Below the pieces are notes generated by a model. It made no database searches. It saw only the letters and a program-made list of their open reading frames with translations, and was not told the origin of the DNA. 64,000 bases of DNA from Topomyia yanbarensis (Eukaryota > Arthropoda > Insecta > Diptera > Culicidae): the NCBI RefSeq assembly GCF_030247195.1, contig NC_080671.1:212764851-212828850 (forward strand), written 5' to 3'. Position 1 is the first letter of the stretch. Each line of letters starts with the position of its first letter. Positions 51,062 to 61,846 of this stretch are shown here, one piece after another. The position numbers were made by a program, and so were the translations under genes.

Positions 51062-52490
51062 TTTCATTTAATTAAAATTAGTCTTGGTGATAGAATCTCG
51101 TTTGAAATTGTTTTGAATTTAGAACGAATTACAAATTGAAACTTTTAAAATTGTCGAGGGGGGGGGGGTCCCCCAACACCGTCTCCCTTGATCCGCCACT
51201 GGTAGTAGATAATACTTGTAGATCTTACGATTTGTTCGCTAGGGAGATTAATAATTTTTGACTGATTAAGCTATAGTTTTAAGTTTATCCTTAATGCGAT
51301 TTTTAAAACCTATTTTAAGATTTTTTCATTAACCCAAGCAACAAATTCTTTATTACGACCTGATTCAATTCCCAGTTTGGCTCGTAAATGAAGGTTTTAG
51401 TTTGGTAACAGTTTTGGTTATGTTCTAGGGTCCAGCCCTGACATGTTTAAGTGAGTTGTGTAAAAATTGCCTACTCGGATTTGGATGTGAATAATCAATT
51501 AATATGAATTTCGCCTACCGTTTAACATATCTGAAGCACACATTTGCAAGTCCATAAAATCTATTCCATTGATTTTAATTACGAGGAACTGGCCAAATAT
51601 TGTTTTATAAATGAAATGTTTACATTCCTAGTGATTTTGCCGCCCAGAGCGAACCACTTTATTCTTTTATAGCATATCGAGCCGCTTTCACTGATTGGCA
51701 AGACTATCGGCATTTCCATTTTTCGTATCCTTTATAGGAAAAAGATTGGTCAACGGCTTCATACATGCTGCCAATCCCAAAACTATCGTGGACCGTATGA
51801 ATATATTGCTCTCGGCGAATGCTTTACACACATCTTTCGGACATTTACGAATTGAATTAAGATTTATGTTTAGTAAGTTGAGGTGATCGTTATTATCCAG
51901 GAATAGTAATTAAAATGTTTTTTTAATTACTCCAGAAACATTGATAGTTTCATCCCTTTGACAAGACTGTAAACTTCGGAACAAGTCGGACTGTTTTCAT
52001 CACTACGCCTTTTGATACTCAATCTGGTGGTAGCGAAACTGGTTCTAAGCTTGATGTGTGCATCTTTACCAAATAAGTTAACCCTTTATATTTTTATTTA
52101 CTGCTTTTGCATCGAAGGATTGTGTTGCCAAAGTAAACATTGCATGAACTACGCTGTACATAGGCAAAACCAGTGTTTCCTTGTATTCAATGCCTACAAC
52201 GCGCATCGTAGCTACTGTCAACATAGCAAAAACAACCAAATGAATCGGTTTGTATAAAATTGATGTCATGACAGTATCAAAAACATGTGTTATCATGATT
52301 GTCTCGGATCTTAATAGGCCACAAAATAAATTCGACGATCATCAACTTGCGTTCCTTGGGACTGACCGGAAAGTAATTGAAATAGTTTCCAGGAATTCTA
52401 CCAACCAGTCGTCCAACTTGAAACCGTTAGCTTAGTCGAGCAGTTGTTTGTTGCTGATTTTCCTGAATTTTTCGATTTATGTTCCAATAC
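51062..52490 (+). repeat. Repeat X, copy 3 (most regular copy)
   Basis: About 1.43 kb, collinear with the parts found at 32271-32577 and, inverted, at 36967-38572. The left end carries poly(G) and the complement of AGTGGCGGATC. On the minus strand, KPIHLVVFAMLTVATMRVVG and, further on, CPKDV-KAFAESNIFIRST are readable, separated by stops. They may be remnants of one unidentified spliced or frameshifted gene, or chance. Confidence 0.75.
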
Positions 52491-52929
52491 TTCGGACGAA
52501 ATGATGCACCGGCAAGGCCTATCCTGTCGATGAAAAAATAATTAAATAAATGCGTATTATTGAGGAAGTGAATCAATCTTACCTAGTGAACCATATTCCA
52601 AATCGTTCAATTGTTTTTTTTCTTGGAACACGGAGTCGAAGGGAAGCATATTGATAATTATACATACTAGAATAAGCAAGACTAAGATCACTTCACAATA
52701 AAGTTACCATTTTTAATCATCACAAAGGCGAGATGGACCATGAACGGTCTCAGCCATCAATTAATTGACACAGCAAATAATTTTTTTATTTATTTAATTT
52801 TAATTTAATTATTTAATAATACTCACAAAGCGTTGACTTAATTATGTAAACAAGTAACAGCTGATGTGTTGTCAGGAAGGCCAGAAGCGACATCTGACAG
52901 CAAACACATAAATAATAAGGTGTCAAAAC
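52491..52929. other. Non-coding interval
   Basis: No gene, RNA or repeat boundary seen. Confidence 0.45.
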
Positions 52930-53212
52930 TTCGCGAACAAAATAATGTCAAAATTCCGCACGGAATTAGGCAATCCATGAGACGTTTCTGATCAGCTGAT
53001 TATTTCTTGTTTACTTCTTCTGACGTTACTCCGAGGGGTGCGACGTCCAACAATATCGTTGATTCGATCCAACATCAAACGAATCGCACTAACGAAAGAT
53101 GTTTGTCGGACGAGTTTTTCTGTTCGCAGGAGTAGTCCTGCTGACAGAACCCACCGCTGAATTGTCAAACAAACGTCTAATGGATTGCCTAATAAGGAAT
53201 TTTTTTTCGCGA
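52930..53212. mobile_element. Short inverted-repeat element (~280 bp)
   Basis: GGAATTAGGCAATCCATGAGACGTTT near 52962 and AAACGTCTAATGGATTGCCTAATAAGG near 53171 are imperfect reverse complements. The similarity extends outward through TTCGCGA and CGCGA blocks. A 90-codon frame on the minus strand inside it has no known domain. Confidence 0.6.
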
Positions 53213-53279
53213 CCTCATTTCGACGAGAACATTTCAAATGGGCCGATAAACAAAACGTAAACAATTCCGGTTAATACTT

Positions 53280-53524
53280 CAAATCTCGACAAACATATGA
53301 TTACGGCCTAAAAGCCAACTGTCACAATCCACTTTGAATGGAAATTCTGGACAAACCGTTACACGCCAATCACAGATGTTGGTAGTAAACGAAAGAGAAA
53401 AGTTTTCTCTTTCATAAACTGTTGTGAACTGTGTTCGACCAGTAACAGTTTGTCTGGAATTTCCATTCAAAGTGGATTTTGACAGTTGGCTTTTAGGCCG
53501 TAATCATATGTTTGTCGAGAAATG
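53280..53524. mobile_element. Near-palindromic MITE, copy 2 (~245 bp)
   Basis: Same family as 43176-43417. Ends TCTCGACAAACATATGATTACGGCCTAAAAGCC and GGCTTTTAGGCCGTAATCATATGTTTGTCGAGA are perfect reverse complements, and the match continues inward for ~75 bp with few mismatches. Confidence 0.85.
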
Positions 53525-54115
53525 GACACTAACAAAGCTTTATACATACCTTGAATAAACCGATTCTGAGACCTGGCTGTTGGCGAAATAATGGATTATC
53601 GAAAAGGCACACAAGCAAAATAACTTGTTTTGCTTATGTTCCCTTTCACTTCCCCTCAAAAATTAACGGTTCATATACACCAAACAACAAAACTGAAAAA
53701 TTAGTTTATGGGCCCTTTTCTTAATGAAAAAGATTATACTTGAAAAGGGAACAAAAACATCGCAACACCAAGAAAGGGATCAACATAAACGTCACATAAT
53801 CATTTGCTGTAAACAAAAGGGCTCACCCGCACGCACTATAAGCTAACGTCTCGCCGAAAAGGGATTATGGGAGAGGGCACAAAACCAGTGCGATGTTTCA
53901 AAAGGGACCAAAACATTTATCTACAAAAAACGTTCAAAATACAATTTTTTTTAACAAATCTGTTATATTATTCGGAAAAAGTGGTTAATTTAACACGGCA
54001 TTGAGTTGTTTGGTTCTTAATCAAGCTCCTGTTCATAAATGGGAATATAAAGTACGACGCCATTTTCTCAACATGAGCGTATTGTATGTAATGCCTTATG
54101 AAATGTTGACGTTGA
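53525..54115. other. Non-coding interval
   Basis: No supported gene. AAAAGGGA-type boxes recur (53600-53920) without a clear unit. Confidence 0.4.
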
Positions 54116-55046
54116 TTTCGCAAGAGGTGCATACTAGTTATCCTCTAGGGAGAGATATGCGAAGACGCCATCTTGAGCCAGCTTACTGTCAACATTTTGA
54201 GCCAGTCGATCATTATTTGACTGCATTGGTGCAATATTTTTGGATAGTAATGTTATTTTTTTTTATTTTTGTTGATAAACATTAGACAACAAATTATAAA
54301 TAGGCGCTATTGTAAGTTGAACTTTCCTGACAAGAATAATGCTGTTCAATTAGGGTAACCAACCTATATCCAAAGGTAGGATTCCCGGCGGAATCGTCGG
54401 TAATACCTTTTATCTGATTTTTTCCAGATGGTTGCGTTGCTGGCAGTGTTGCTTTTGATTGATCTGAAGAGATGATTTTTTGTCCGAAAGCTACCGCATG
54501 GTATATTTTATGCATCTAATCTATCTTCTTGCTTACGTTGTTCGATAGGGTCAAGAATGGTTTTCTGTGGGAAATAGATCCATCATCAAAAGTTTGTTTT
54601 TTTGTTTTTCTTAAGCTCCTATAACTGCGTAACGTGCGAATACACAGGAACGGAGTTTTTCTTTGCAGTATTCTCTTCTTATTATATACATATTTACTGA
54701 TTTTTGTTTGAATAATACTTGCGCTACATAGCCGCAAAGAATCCAGCAACGGGAACGCCGGAACTCGAAAAATTCAACCCATTTATCGCGTAATGCAGCA
54801 TCCTTCGGGTACCGAAAAAAACTTATTTCAGCTATTAGAGCGTAATTACAAGGCCGATTCGCACAAAATTTTCCAATGCACTTCATTTCTTATTTTTAAA
54901 ATAAACGTTATGATAATAAAGTCACGCAAAACTTGGTTCGCAATAAGTGATGCTAGTTTTTATCGCGATATTTACCGTTGCTAGTTTGCCTTTTTTTTCC
55001 TCCGCATATCTCTCCCTAGAGGATAACTAGTGCATACTAAGCTTAA
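54116..55046. mobile_element. Possible DNA transposon relic bounded by inverted ~45-bp repeats
   Basis: GTGCATACTAGTTATCCTCTAGGGAGAGATATGCG (about 54128-54162) recurs in reverse complement at about 55003-55037. The interval contains the THAP-like remnant at 54550-54886. The outer, longer inverted pair (50875-51045 and 55031-55203) could instead be the true ends of a 4.3-kb element. Confidence 0.45.
54550..54886 (-). pseudogene. THAP-domain-like remnant, possibly of a P-type transposase
   Basis: The minus frame reads CIGKFCANRPCN, then ISFFRYPKDAALRDKWVEFF, close to the FHRFPKDP-R-KW core of THAP zinc fingers, which start P-element transposases and some host regulators. The expected second Cys-x2-His pair is not in frame; LCSAS in a neighbouring frame may be its decayed trace, implying a frameshift near 54770. 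There is no DDE-type catalytic region nearby. A host THAP gene fragment is the alternative. Confidence 0.4.
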
Positions 55047-55203
55047 GACAAGACGTGACAATCGGCTTCTTATTTTTCCTACGGCATTCTTCTTTTCGTC
55101 TATTTTCACCCTGCCGAAATCTTCCGAACAGTGTTGCTATTTTTTATTAATGAAAATGGAGTTTTGTTAATTTATTTTATTCCGACAATGTTTTGTACCT
55201 GGA
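55031..55203 (-). repeat. Right arm of the ~170-bp inverted repeat
   Basis: Partner of 50875-51045. The following 55204-55551 is non-coding, with TTTACTGT-type motifs (about 55320-55525) that return at 57735-57800. Confidence 0.75.
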
Positions 55204-55551
55204 ATCCACTATATTGATGGAGCCCGGATAGAATTTTACAATAGCATTTACCCTACAAACAATCATAAAACAATAAACATTATAGTTATTACTGTTTCCA
55301 CATTGTTTGATGCCAAGTTCTCACAGTAGATTTACAATAAAATTTCATGTAACAATGAATTTCACTGTACAGCAAAAAACTGATACAGTGCATTCACATT
55401 AAGTTTTACTGTTTTCGAGAAAAAATGTATGGAGAAAAATTGATTTTATTAATGTTAAGATACATAACCAGCCCCATTTTTCACAGTAAAAGTCTATTTT
55501 ACATTGAAATTTACTGTAAAAACCTGTTTTAATCCACCTAGAGGTGCAATT

Positions 55552-56517
55552 ATGCCTTTCTCATTTCTCCAAACTATGATTTAATAGCTGGTTCGTACAA
55601 TATAACATTATGGAAATGTCTTTCATTTTTATTACACTTGGTAAGTATATATAAGAGCACCTTTTTGCATTCATCGCGGTATCGGTTTGAATCGGAGTTT
55701 TCTATGTGATCGCACTCCACAACCCGTAACTCCGGCGCCGGAAGTCGGATGGAGATGGAATTTAATATCAGTTTCCGGGGACGCAGCACCTTTCATTTGA
55801 GACTAAGTTGATCAAATCGGTCTAGCCATTTGCGAGAAACCAATATAACCATTATTCTGAATTTGGATACTTCCGGATCCGTCGATGGTGGCCAGTGTGG
55901 CCAAAGAGACTTTGAATGACTGTTGGGGACCTAGATCTACAAATTCAACAGTTGTGTTTACATTTTGGAAAAAATTTCACCTTTTTACATTCATCGCAGA
56001 ATTCGTTAGAATCGGGATTTGCTGTGGGATCGTACGTATCACCCTGTAATTCAGGAACCAGAACTCGGATCCACACAACAGCAGCTGATGAACCTTTCAT
56101 TTAAAATTAAGTTTGTCAAAATCGGCTCAGAAAATTCCGAGAAACCGATGTGGACAAATCAACAAATTTTGTTTTGTAACCATACTCTTCAACTCGTAAT
56201 CCGGAACAAGATGTCGGTTGAAAATGAAATTCAATAGCCACCTATGGGAATATTATACCTTTCATTTGAATCTTAGTTTGTAAAAATCGGTTCAGCCATC
56301 TCCGAGAAACCGACGTGTATATTTTGTTAACAAATCCGCACATACACACACATACATACATACATACATACATACATACATACACACATACATTCACACA
56401 GATATTTTGCGATCTCGGCGAACTGAGTCGAATGTTATATGAGACTCGGCCCTCCGGGCCTCGGTTAGAAAGTCGGTTTTTGGAGCAATTGCATAACCTT
56501 TCTATATGAGAAAGGCA
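55552..56517. repeat. Modular repeat with TGCCTTTCTCAT/ATGAGAAAGGCA ends, unit 1
   Basis: Starts TGCCTTTCTCAT (55552-55563) and ends ATGAGAAAGGCA (56506-56517). Inside, a module containing AAATCGG-TCAGCCAT-TC-GAGAAACCGA and CCTTTCATTTGA recurs three times (about 55805, 56112 and 56283), followed by a CATA/CACA microsatellite and CTCGGCCCTCCGGGCCTCGGTT. From memory this pattern is widespread in mosquito genomes. Confidence 0.65.
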
Positions 56518-57693
56518 AAAGAATAATATTTAATTAGCTTAGTCAGCATGAGTTCAATGTTATCTTCATGTGATTATATTTTGAAATGTTGGTGGAATGG
56601 GTTTGAAAGTGGAAGGAATGGGGGGTTAGTAGAGTGGGAGTGGAGGATGCGTCAGAAATGCTTCATCGTATTTCGTTATACGGGGTGGATGAAGGAAATG
56701 CAGGCGTGAGGGTGGTCCCATGGGAGTGATGAAGGAGGGAGGTGTAAGGGCAAGGCGGGGGGGGGGGGGGGGGGGGGGTTTGCGGCGACGCAATACTCAA
56801 CTGCATATTTTGCCTTCCATTTGAGACTTGGTTTGAGAAAATCGGTTCAGTCATGACCGAAGAACCGATGTGACTTTAATTGTGGAATATGCCCGGAATT
56901 CCGGACTTCCGGAATCGTCGATAGTGGACAATATATTCAAAGAATGTTTGATTGGCAATCAGTGATCTAGATCTGCGATTTGAAGTAATTTGGTGACCAT
57001 TTCAATAGTTTTTAGCCTCTGAGGTATTACGATTGTACCGATTTATATGGGAAATTTCAGTGTATCCTTACTAACACCCCTGTAACTCCGGAAGCAAGAG
57101 TCAGAACCGAATGAAATTCAGCAGCAGTCAATGGTATTACTGTATCTTTCATTTGAAATCAAGTTTGTGAAAATCGGTAGAGAATTCGTTGGGGAATGGG
57201 TGTGATATTAGCTTAGGAATTTGGCGGGTTCCCCGGGGCCGTCATGAACCGTCAAGGTGGCCAATGTGGTCAAAACTGCTTTGATTGATCATTAGTGATC
57301 CAGATCCGCAAACTAGAGTAATGTTACATAAATTTTAATATGTTTTACATCATTTGAACATCATGGTGGTACCAGTTTATATGGGAATTTGCTGTGTGAC
57401 CGCACTCTTCAACCCGTAACTCCGGAATCGGATGTCGGATCAACTAAAAATTCAATAGCAGCTTATGAGAGCGTCAAACCTTTCAGATGAAACTAAGTTT
57501 GCGAAAATCGGTTCAGCCATCTCTGAGAAAATTGTGTGAGTTTAAATGACACACATACATACACAACACACACAGACATTTGCCGATCTCGACGAACTGA
57601 ATCGAATGGTGTATGACACTCGGCCCTCCGGGCCTCTGTTAAAAAGTCGATTTTTACAGTGATTGCACAGCATTTCTTTATATGAGAAAGGCA
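56518..57693. repeat. Modular repeat, unit 2
   Basis: The same modules recur (about 56835, 57172 and 57500), again followed by ACATACATACACA, CTCGGCCCTCCGGGCCTCTGTT and an end ATGAGAAAGGCA (57682-57693). A 21-base poly(G) run lies at 56758-56778. No coding sequence; Pro-rich frames opposite the poly(G) are spurious. Confidence 0.6.
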
Positions 57694-58245
57694 AAACCTT
57701 AAGGTTTATTGTTTTTGTATTGTAGCATAACACTAAAACTTACTGTAAATTATTGTAAAATTACTGTATTGTCACAGTGAAAATCATGGTTTTGTTACTG
57801 TACATTTCTATTCGGGAGAGCACCGTTTTTACATGTCATGAGTGTTTAGTAAGCTTTAATGAAGCCATTTCTGAATAATTTTTGATTATTTATTTTTATT
57901 TATTTATTTATTTTATTTTTCATCTGACCTACATGGTCTACATAAAATGTAGAATGAGGAAAAGCCTATTTGGAGTCCACCAAACAAACTCCAAATGCGC
58001 GTAAAAACCTCATTATCTTTTTTACATATACATATTAAACAATATTACACATTACATTACAATGTGTTACTAATAATACTAAACTTATAGTGTGGTTTCT
58101 GTCTTATATTTGTTACAGTTAATTAACTACGTATACGGTAAATGTATGATAAATACTTGTTTCACTTTCACTTTTCAGTTCAATTTAGTCATTTTTACTT
58201 TTTAACGATACTAATTTCATTTGTCCAAAATAATGACAATCTTTT
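57694..58245. other. Non-coding interval
   Basis: AT-rich; TTTATTTATTTATT low-complexity sequence at about 57890-57920. No gene. Confidence 0.45.
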
Positions 58246-58397
58246 TCTATAAATATAGCAACACTGCCAAACATCATTTCGATATCCCTGCAGTAACATT
58301 GCGTACGGTGCAAAAAGTCAGAATCAGCCAATCAGGAGCTGGACCATTCTGACGTAAAATTGTAACAAAAACGGCCCCCCTATTGTCACGTCTTGTC
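58246..58397. repeat. Short dispersed repeat related to 50940-51040
   Basis: Begins ATAGCAACACTG and ends ATTGTCACGTCTTGTCTTA, as do 50940-51040 and the complement of 55035-55135, but with a different interior. Probably members of one short element family. Confidence 0.45.
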
Positions 58398-58613
58398 TTA
58401 GGTTTTTTGCATCACCTGCGTAAAGTGCAAGTTTTTCTTCCGCTGACTTCGACAATAAATAATGTTAATTTGTGTTCTCAGACTTCGGAATTGCTGGTTA
58501 GTAAATACGGTAATCTTTGCTTTACTATGCATATTAACTATATTGTTCACAGGAAATTATCTGACGGGATCGGTAGCCGAATACGACTTGCCTGCTTCGA
58601 AAGTGAGAATTTC

Positions 58614-59118
58614 CTACATCGCAATGACTTCATAATTAGAACCTGGACACATCCCTGTTAGACAAGTTCTAGCAACAATAAGATTTGGCTTGTTACACAT
58701 GACCGGCACTCGGCTTCCAACGCACAACGCTTCCCATGACAGCAGAGGTAGTCTTCCGCTGCTCAAATAGATTTCCGTTTTGATGAAACAAATCACATGT
58801 CTCCCGTTCAACTGAACTGTGTGAATGCATGAGACGCTGGCGATCCGGTAGGTACTTTAGTTCACTCCCGATGTGGTCGATGAGTGCCAGGGGCAGCTTG
58901 CCTGTGCTAACTATTAGGACATTTGATTGGAGCACACAAGGAATATTTAGAGGCTTATTTGAGCGACCGTTTCGGTAACTGCTTCCATTGGTTCCTGCTG
59001 GAAAATTTACACTGAGGTAAGCTGTTGGTTTTAACAATTTTGCCCATAGCCTTTCCTCCCGATTATTTCTCGCAGAATATCTAGATCTCATGCTAATCAA
59101 TGATATTCCATAATTCAC
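58614..59118 (-). pseudogene. Unrecognised coding-like stretch
   Basis: A 141-codon minus frame (58693-59118) reads like protein: YSARNNREERLWAKLLKP, then GKLPLALIDHIGSELKYLPD. A neighbouring frame continues with GRHVICFIKTEIYLSSGRLP to about 58614, suggesting one frameshifted ORF. I cannot assign a family. It lies beside retroelements and may be part of one, or an exon-like remnant. Confidence 0.3.
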
Positions 59119-59333
59119 AACAATAGTTTGAAGTGAATGAGCAGCTGTTGGCCTATAGCTATGTACGGTACGCTATAGGTCGGCTAGTGGTCTCAACTCA
59201 GTATTGGTTTATACACATTTGAAATGAAATGTGTTTTTTACATGGTTGTGAACTCCGACGGAGTTTATAAAGTTCACATAATCGATGGACAGTCTCAAAC
59301 AATATATATATATATATATATATATGGTGTGTG

Positions 59334-60725
59334 TATATATGGTCGGAAGTCAGACCGGACTAAGTGACAAAATATTGATTTCGAGGAAAATGAGTTTAAA
59401 GTTTGAATCGCAGCATCCTTTACATTATAATTGGAAATTAATTTTTGCCATTACATATTTCAAATCTGACAAAAGTCGAATGTAGCTGACGAAACTTTTT
59501 ATCCATTGTTACCAGAGAGAGGAGTTTGGCTTCTCAAACTCAGCACGAGATCTTATACTTTCTTTTCTCGAACAGGATACCAAGCCGTAAAGATAGGTAA
59601 CGTGAAATCTGCCGAACGTATGCTCGCCCAGGGCACGCCGCAAGGTTCATGTCTTAGCGTGTTGTTATGTAGCCTCTACACAAACAGTCTACCCGAAGTT
59701 CTCCGATGTAATTACCAGCTATATGCAGATGATTTGCAAATTTACATATCCGGAAGAATTAAAGAAATCGATGTGTTGATCAATAGGGTGAATGCGGACC
59801 TCAATTCGATCGAACAGTGGGCAGCTGCCAATGAACTCTTTCCCAACCCGAAGAAAAAACAAGTGATCATCTTTTGCAAGTTTTGTTTGATAGCGGCTCA
59901 ATCGAAGATCGTTTTCGTTGGTGAGGAGATTCCGATAGCCGAAAAAATAACGAATCTTGGTCTCCGAATGGACAACAATCTTTCTTGGACTACTCAAGTC
60001 AACGACATCACTCGGAAAGTCTTTGCCTCACTACGCACTTTTCGTAGATTTTCTCCTGTTCTCTCGTGGCGAACGCGACTGAAATTGATTCAAGCTGCAG
60101 TGATACCTCTCTTCACGTACTGCGATGTTGTGTACTACCCGGGGTTAACAACAGGACATAAAAACCAGCTGCATAGGTGCTTCAAAGCCTCGATTCGCTT
60201 CGTCTACAACATGCAGCGGCGTGAGACTACTGCTAATGTACGGAACACAATCCTAGGACGGGATCTCACTGAGAATTATCATCACCGAATATGCTGCTTT
60301 ATGCGACAGGACTACAATGAAGAGTTACCTCAATATATCCAGCAACATCTAGGACGTAGTAATATAGAAAGATTAAGATCGTTTACCGTACACCGTCAAA
60401 CCACGAACACCAGGAAAAGCGTACTCGCGTATGGAGTGTCTCGCTGGAATCGTTTACCGATAGAAATCAGAATGCTACCTACAACTGCAACTTTCAAAAA
60501 AGCTTTGAATAGAACGGTTTTAGTTTAGATGATAGTTGAATACTGATGCAAACACTTAAATTCTCCGTTAAATTCAATCTCCTAATGTAGATTCCTTGAC
60601 CTTGTAAAAGTTTCAACGAAAAGGATCCCGTATGTATTTAATAAATTACAATTACAATTACCATTGTCTTATTCTTTTATGTTTTGCGATTTAGCCCGGT
60701 CTGACTTAACACCGACCATACGTAC
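59334..60725. mobile_element. Inverted repeats enclosing a reverse transcriptase fragment
   Basis: ATGGTCGGAAGTCAGACCGGACTAAGTGACAAAA at the left (from ~59339) matches the reverse complement of TTTGCGATTTAGCCCGGTCTGACTTAACACCGACCAT at the right (to ~60719). Short (TA)n tracts lie outside both ends. The simplest reading is a MITE-like element into which a 5'-truncated non-LTR element inserted. Confidence 0.55.
59506..60528 (+). CDS. CR1/L2-like reverse transcriptase, 3' part
   Basis: 340-codon open frame without damage. It enters the reverse transcriptase at GTPQGSCLSVLL (~43), has QLYADDLQIYI as the catalytic YxDD box (~72), FPNPKKKQVIIF (~112) and LGLRMDNNLSW (~150). It ends with the C-terminal signature YGVSRWNRLPIEIRMLPTTA and FKKALN typical of CR1/L2/Kiri-type elements, without RNase H. 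Endonuclease, motif A and ORF1 are missing, so the copy is 5'-truncated. The first ~20 codons may be non-element sequence. A 3' UTR follows to about 60660, ending in ACAATTACAATTA, the short 3' repeat type of such clades. Confidence 0.75.
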   Translation: MLPERGVWLLKLSTRSYTFFSRTGYQAVKIGNVKSAERMLAQGTPQGSCLSVLLCSLYTNSLPEVLRCNYQLYADDLQIYISGRIKEIDVLINRVNADLNSIEQWAAANELFPNPKKKQVIIFCKFCLIAAQSKIVFVGEEIPIAEKITNLGLRMDNNLSWTTQVNDITRKVFASLRTFRRFSPVLSWRTRLKLIQAAVIPLFTYCDVVYYPGLTTGHKNQLHRCFKASIRFVYNMQRRETTANVRNTILGRDLTENYHHRICCFMRQDYNEELPQYIQQHLGRSNIERLRSFTVHRQTTNTRKSVLAYGVSRWNRLPIEIRMLPTTATFKKALNRTVLV

Positions 60726-61556
60726 ATATATATACTTTGTTTTTTTAGAGAGCACAAAAATCTTTCAAAAAAGCCCTGAGTAAGCAGACGCAAAACCCAG
60801 CGTCACAGGGAACTGGTATGGGCTGCCACCCGACCCGTTTAAATTACTGCTCTCGCTCAGAACCGGGTTTCTCCCCGGCAGTACTTCGGGGAGGTGTCTT
60901 TATGTGCATAGCAGACACTTTTATCTAACTACTTAGTAGTTAGTTCCTTCAGTAGGGTTACATCATCACTCCTCGACACATCACCAGTTCTCGACCATCC
61001 AAACAGACTGGCTGTTTCTGCATGGCAATCGGAAAGCTAAATGTGAGTCGATACTTGCTCTTCTCCTACGAAGACAATCTAGGCGTCAAACTTCATATTG
61101 TCTAATTTACCGAGCCCTTTGGCTCCCTTGTGCCATTCAGCACCACGACTCGGCTCTTCTATGCCATTCAGCACCGAAACTTTTCTCTTACCATTCAGTA
61201 CCACTTACTCGTTGAACTCCCGACTTGTTCGCGAACTACTCGGTCTAGTCCCCGACGATGAACCTAACCTACTCCGACGGAGATTTCTCCGGCGAGAGAA
61301 GTTCTCCCGAAACCGAGCCAACCAATCAGGTGTCCGGTTCGCTGTGGCCCCGACGACTTCCGACGGGTGGTGCTTTTTGGCGGTCTACGCGACTAGTCTC
61401 CGGCGGTGGATTTAGCCTACTCTAACGGAGAGTTTCCCGACGGTGATCGCTCTCGTGAAACTGTTACTCGCCGTTCATCACGCCATTCCCGCTATAAGGC
61501 AGTCATCATCAGCGCCACCATACTGTTGACCACGTTCCACGTGTTCACGTCACTTC

Positions 61557-61778
61557 TCATTTTGGAGACGACATTAACCGGGTTGATATCCGGCTCTCCC
61601 GTTTCGGGCATCTCTCTGCTTTCACTTCGAACCTGGAACATTCAAAGACCACATGCTCCGGTGCTTCCTCGACGTTGTCACACTCCGGGCACAACGGTGA
61701 CGTTGCGTGCCCGAACCGGTGAAGATACTTCCTGAAGTAGCCGTGGCCAGACAGAAGCTGTGTCAATTGCATGTTCAC
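61557..61778 (-). pseudogene. R1-like ORF2 C-terminal zinc-finger region
   Basis: Encodes MNMQLTQLLSGHGYFRKYLH, then CPECDNVEEAPEHVVFECSR, the conserved end of R1-type ORF2 proteins, in a frame different from the thumb region upstream. Confidence 0.7.
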
Positions 61779-61846
61779 CTCTCCGTGTTTTATATTGCCC
61801 CGCGTTCACAGGTTTGGGATGAGCCGGTAGGTCCACCTTCCTTTTT

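Noticed and set aside
56663..56854. Pro-rich frame with a poly-Pro run
   Set aside because: It is read through a 21-base poly(G) tract, so it is low complexity.
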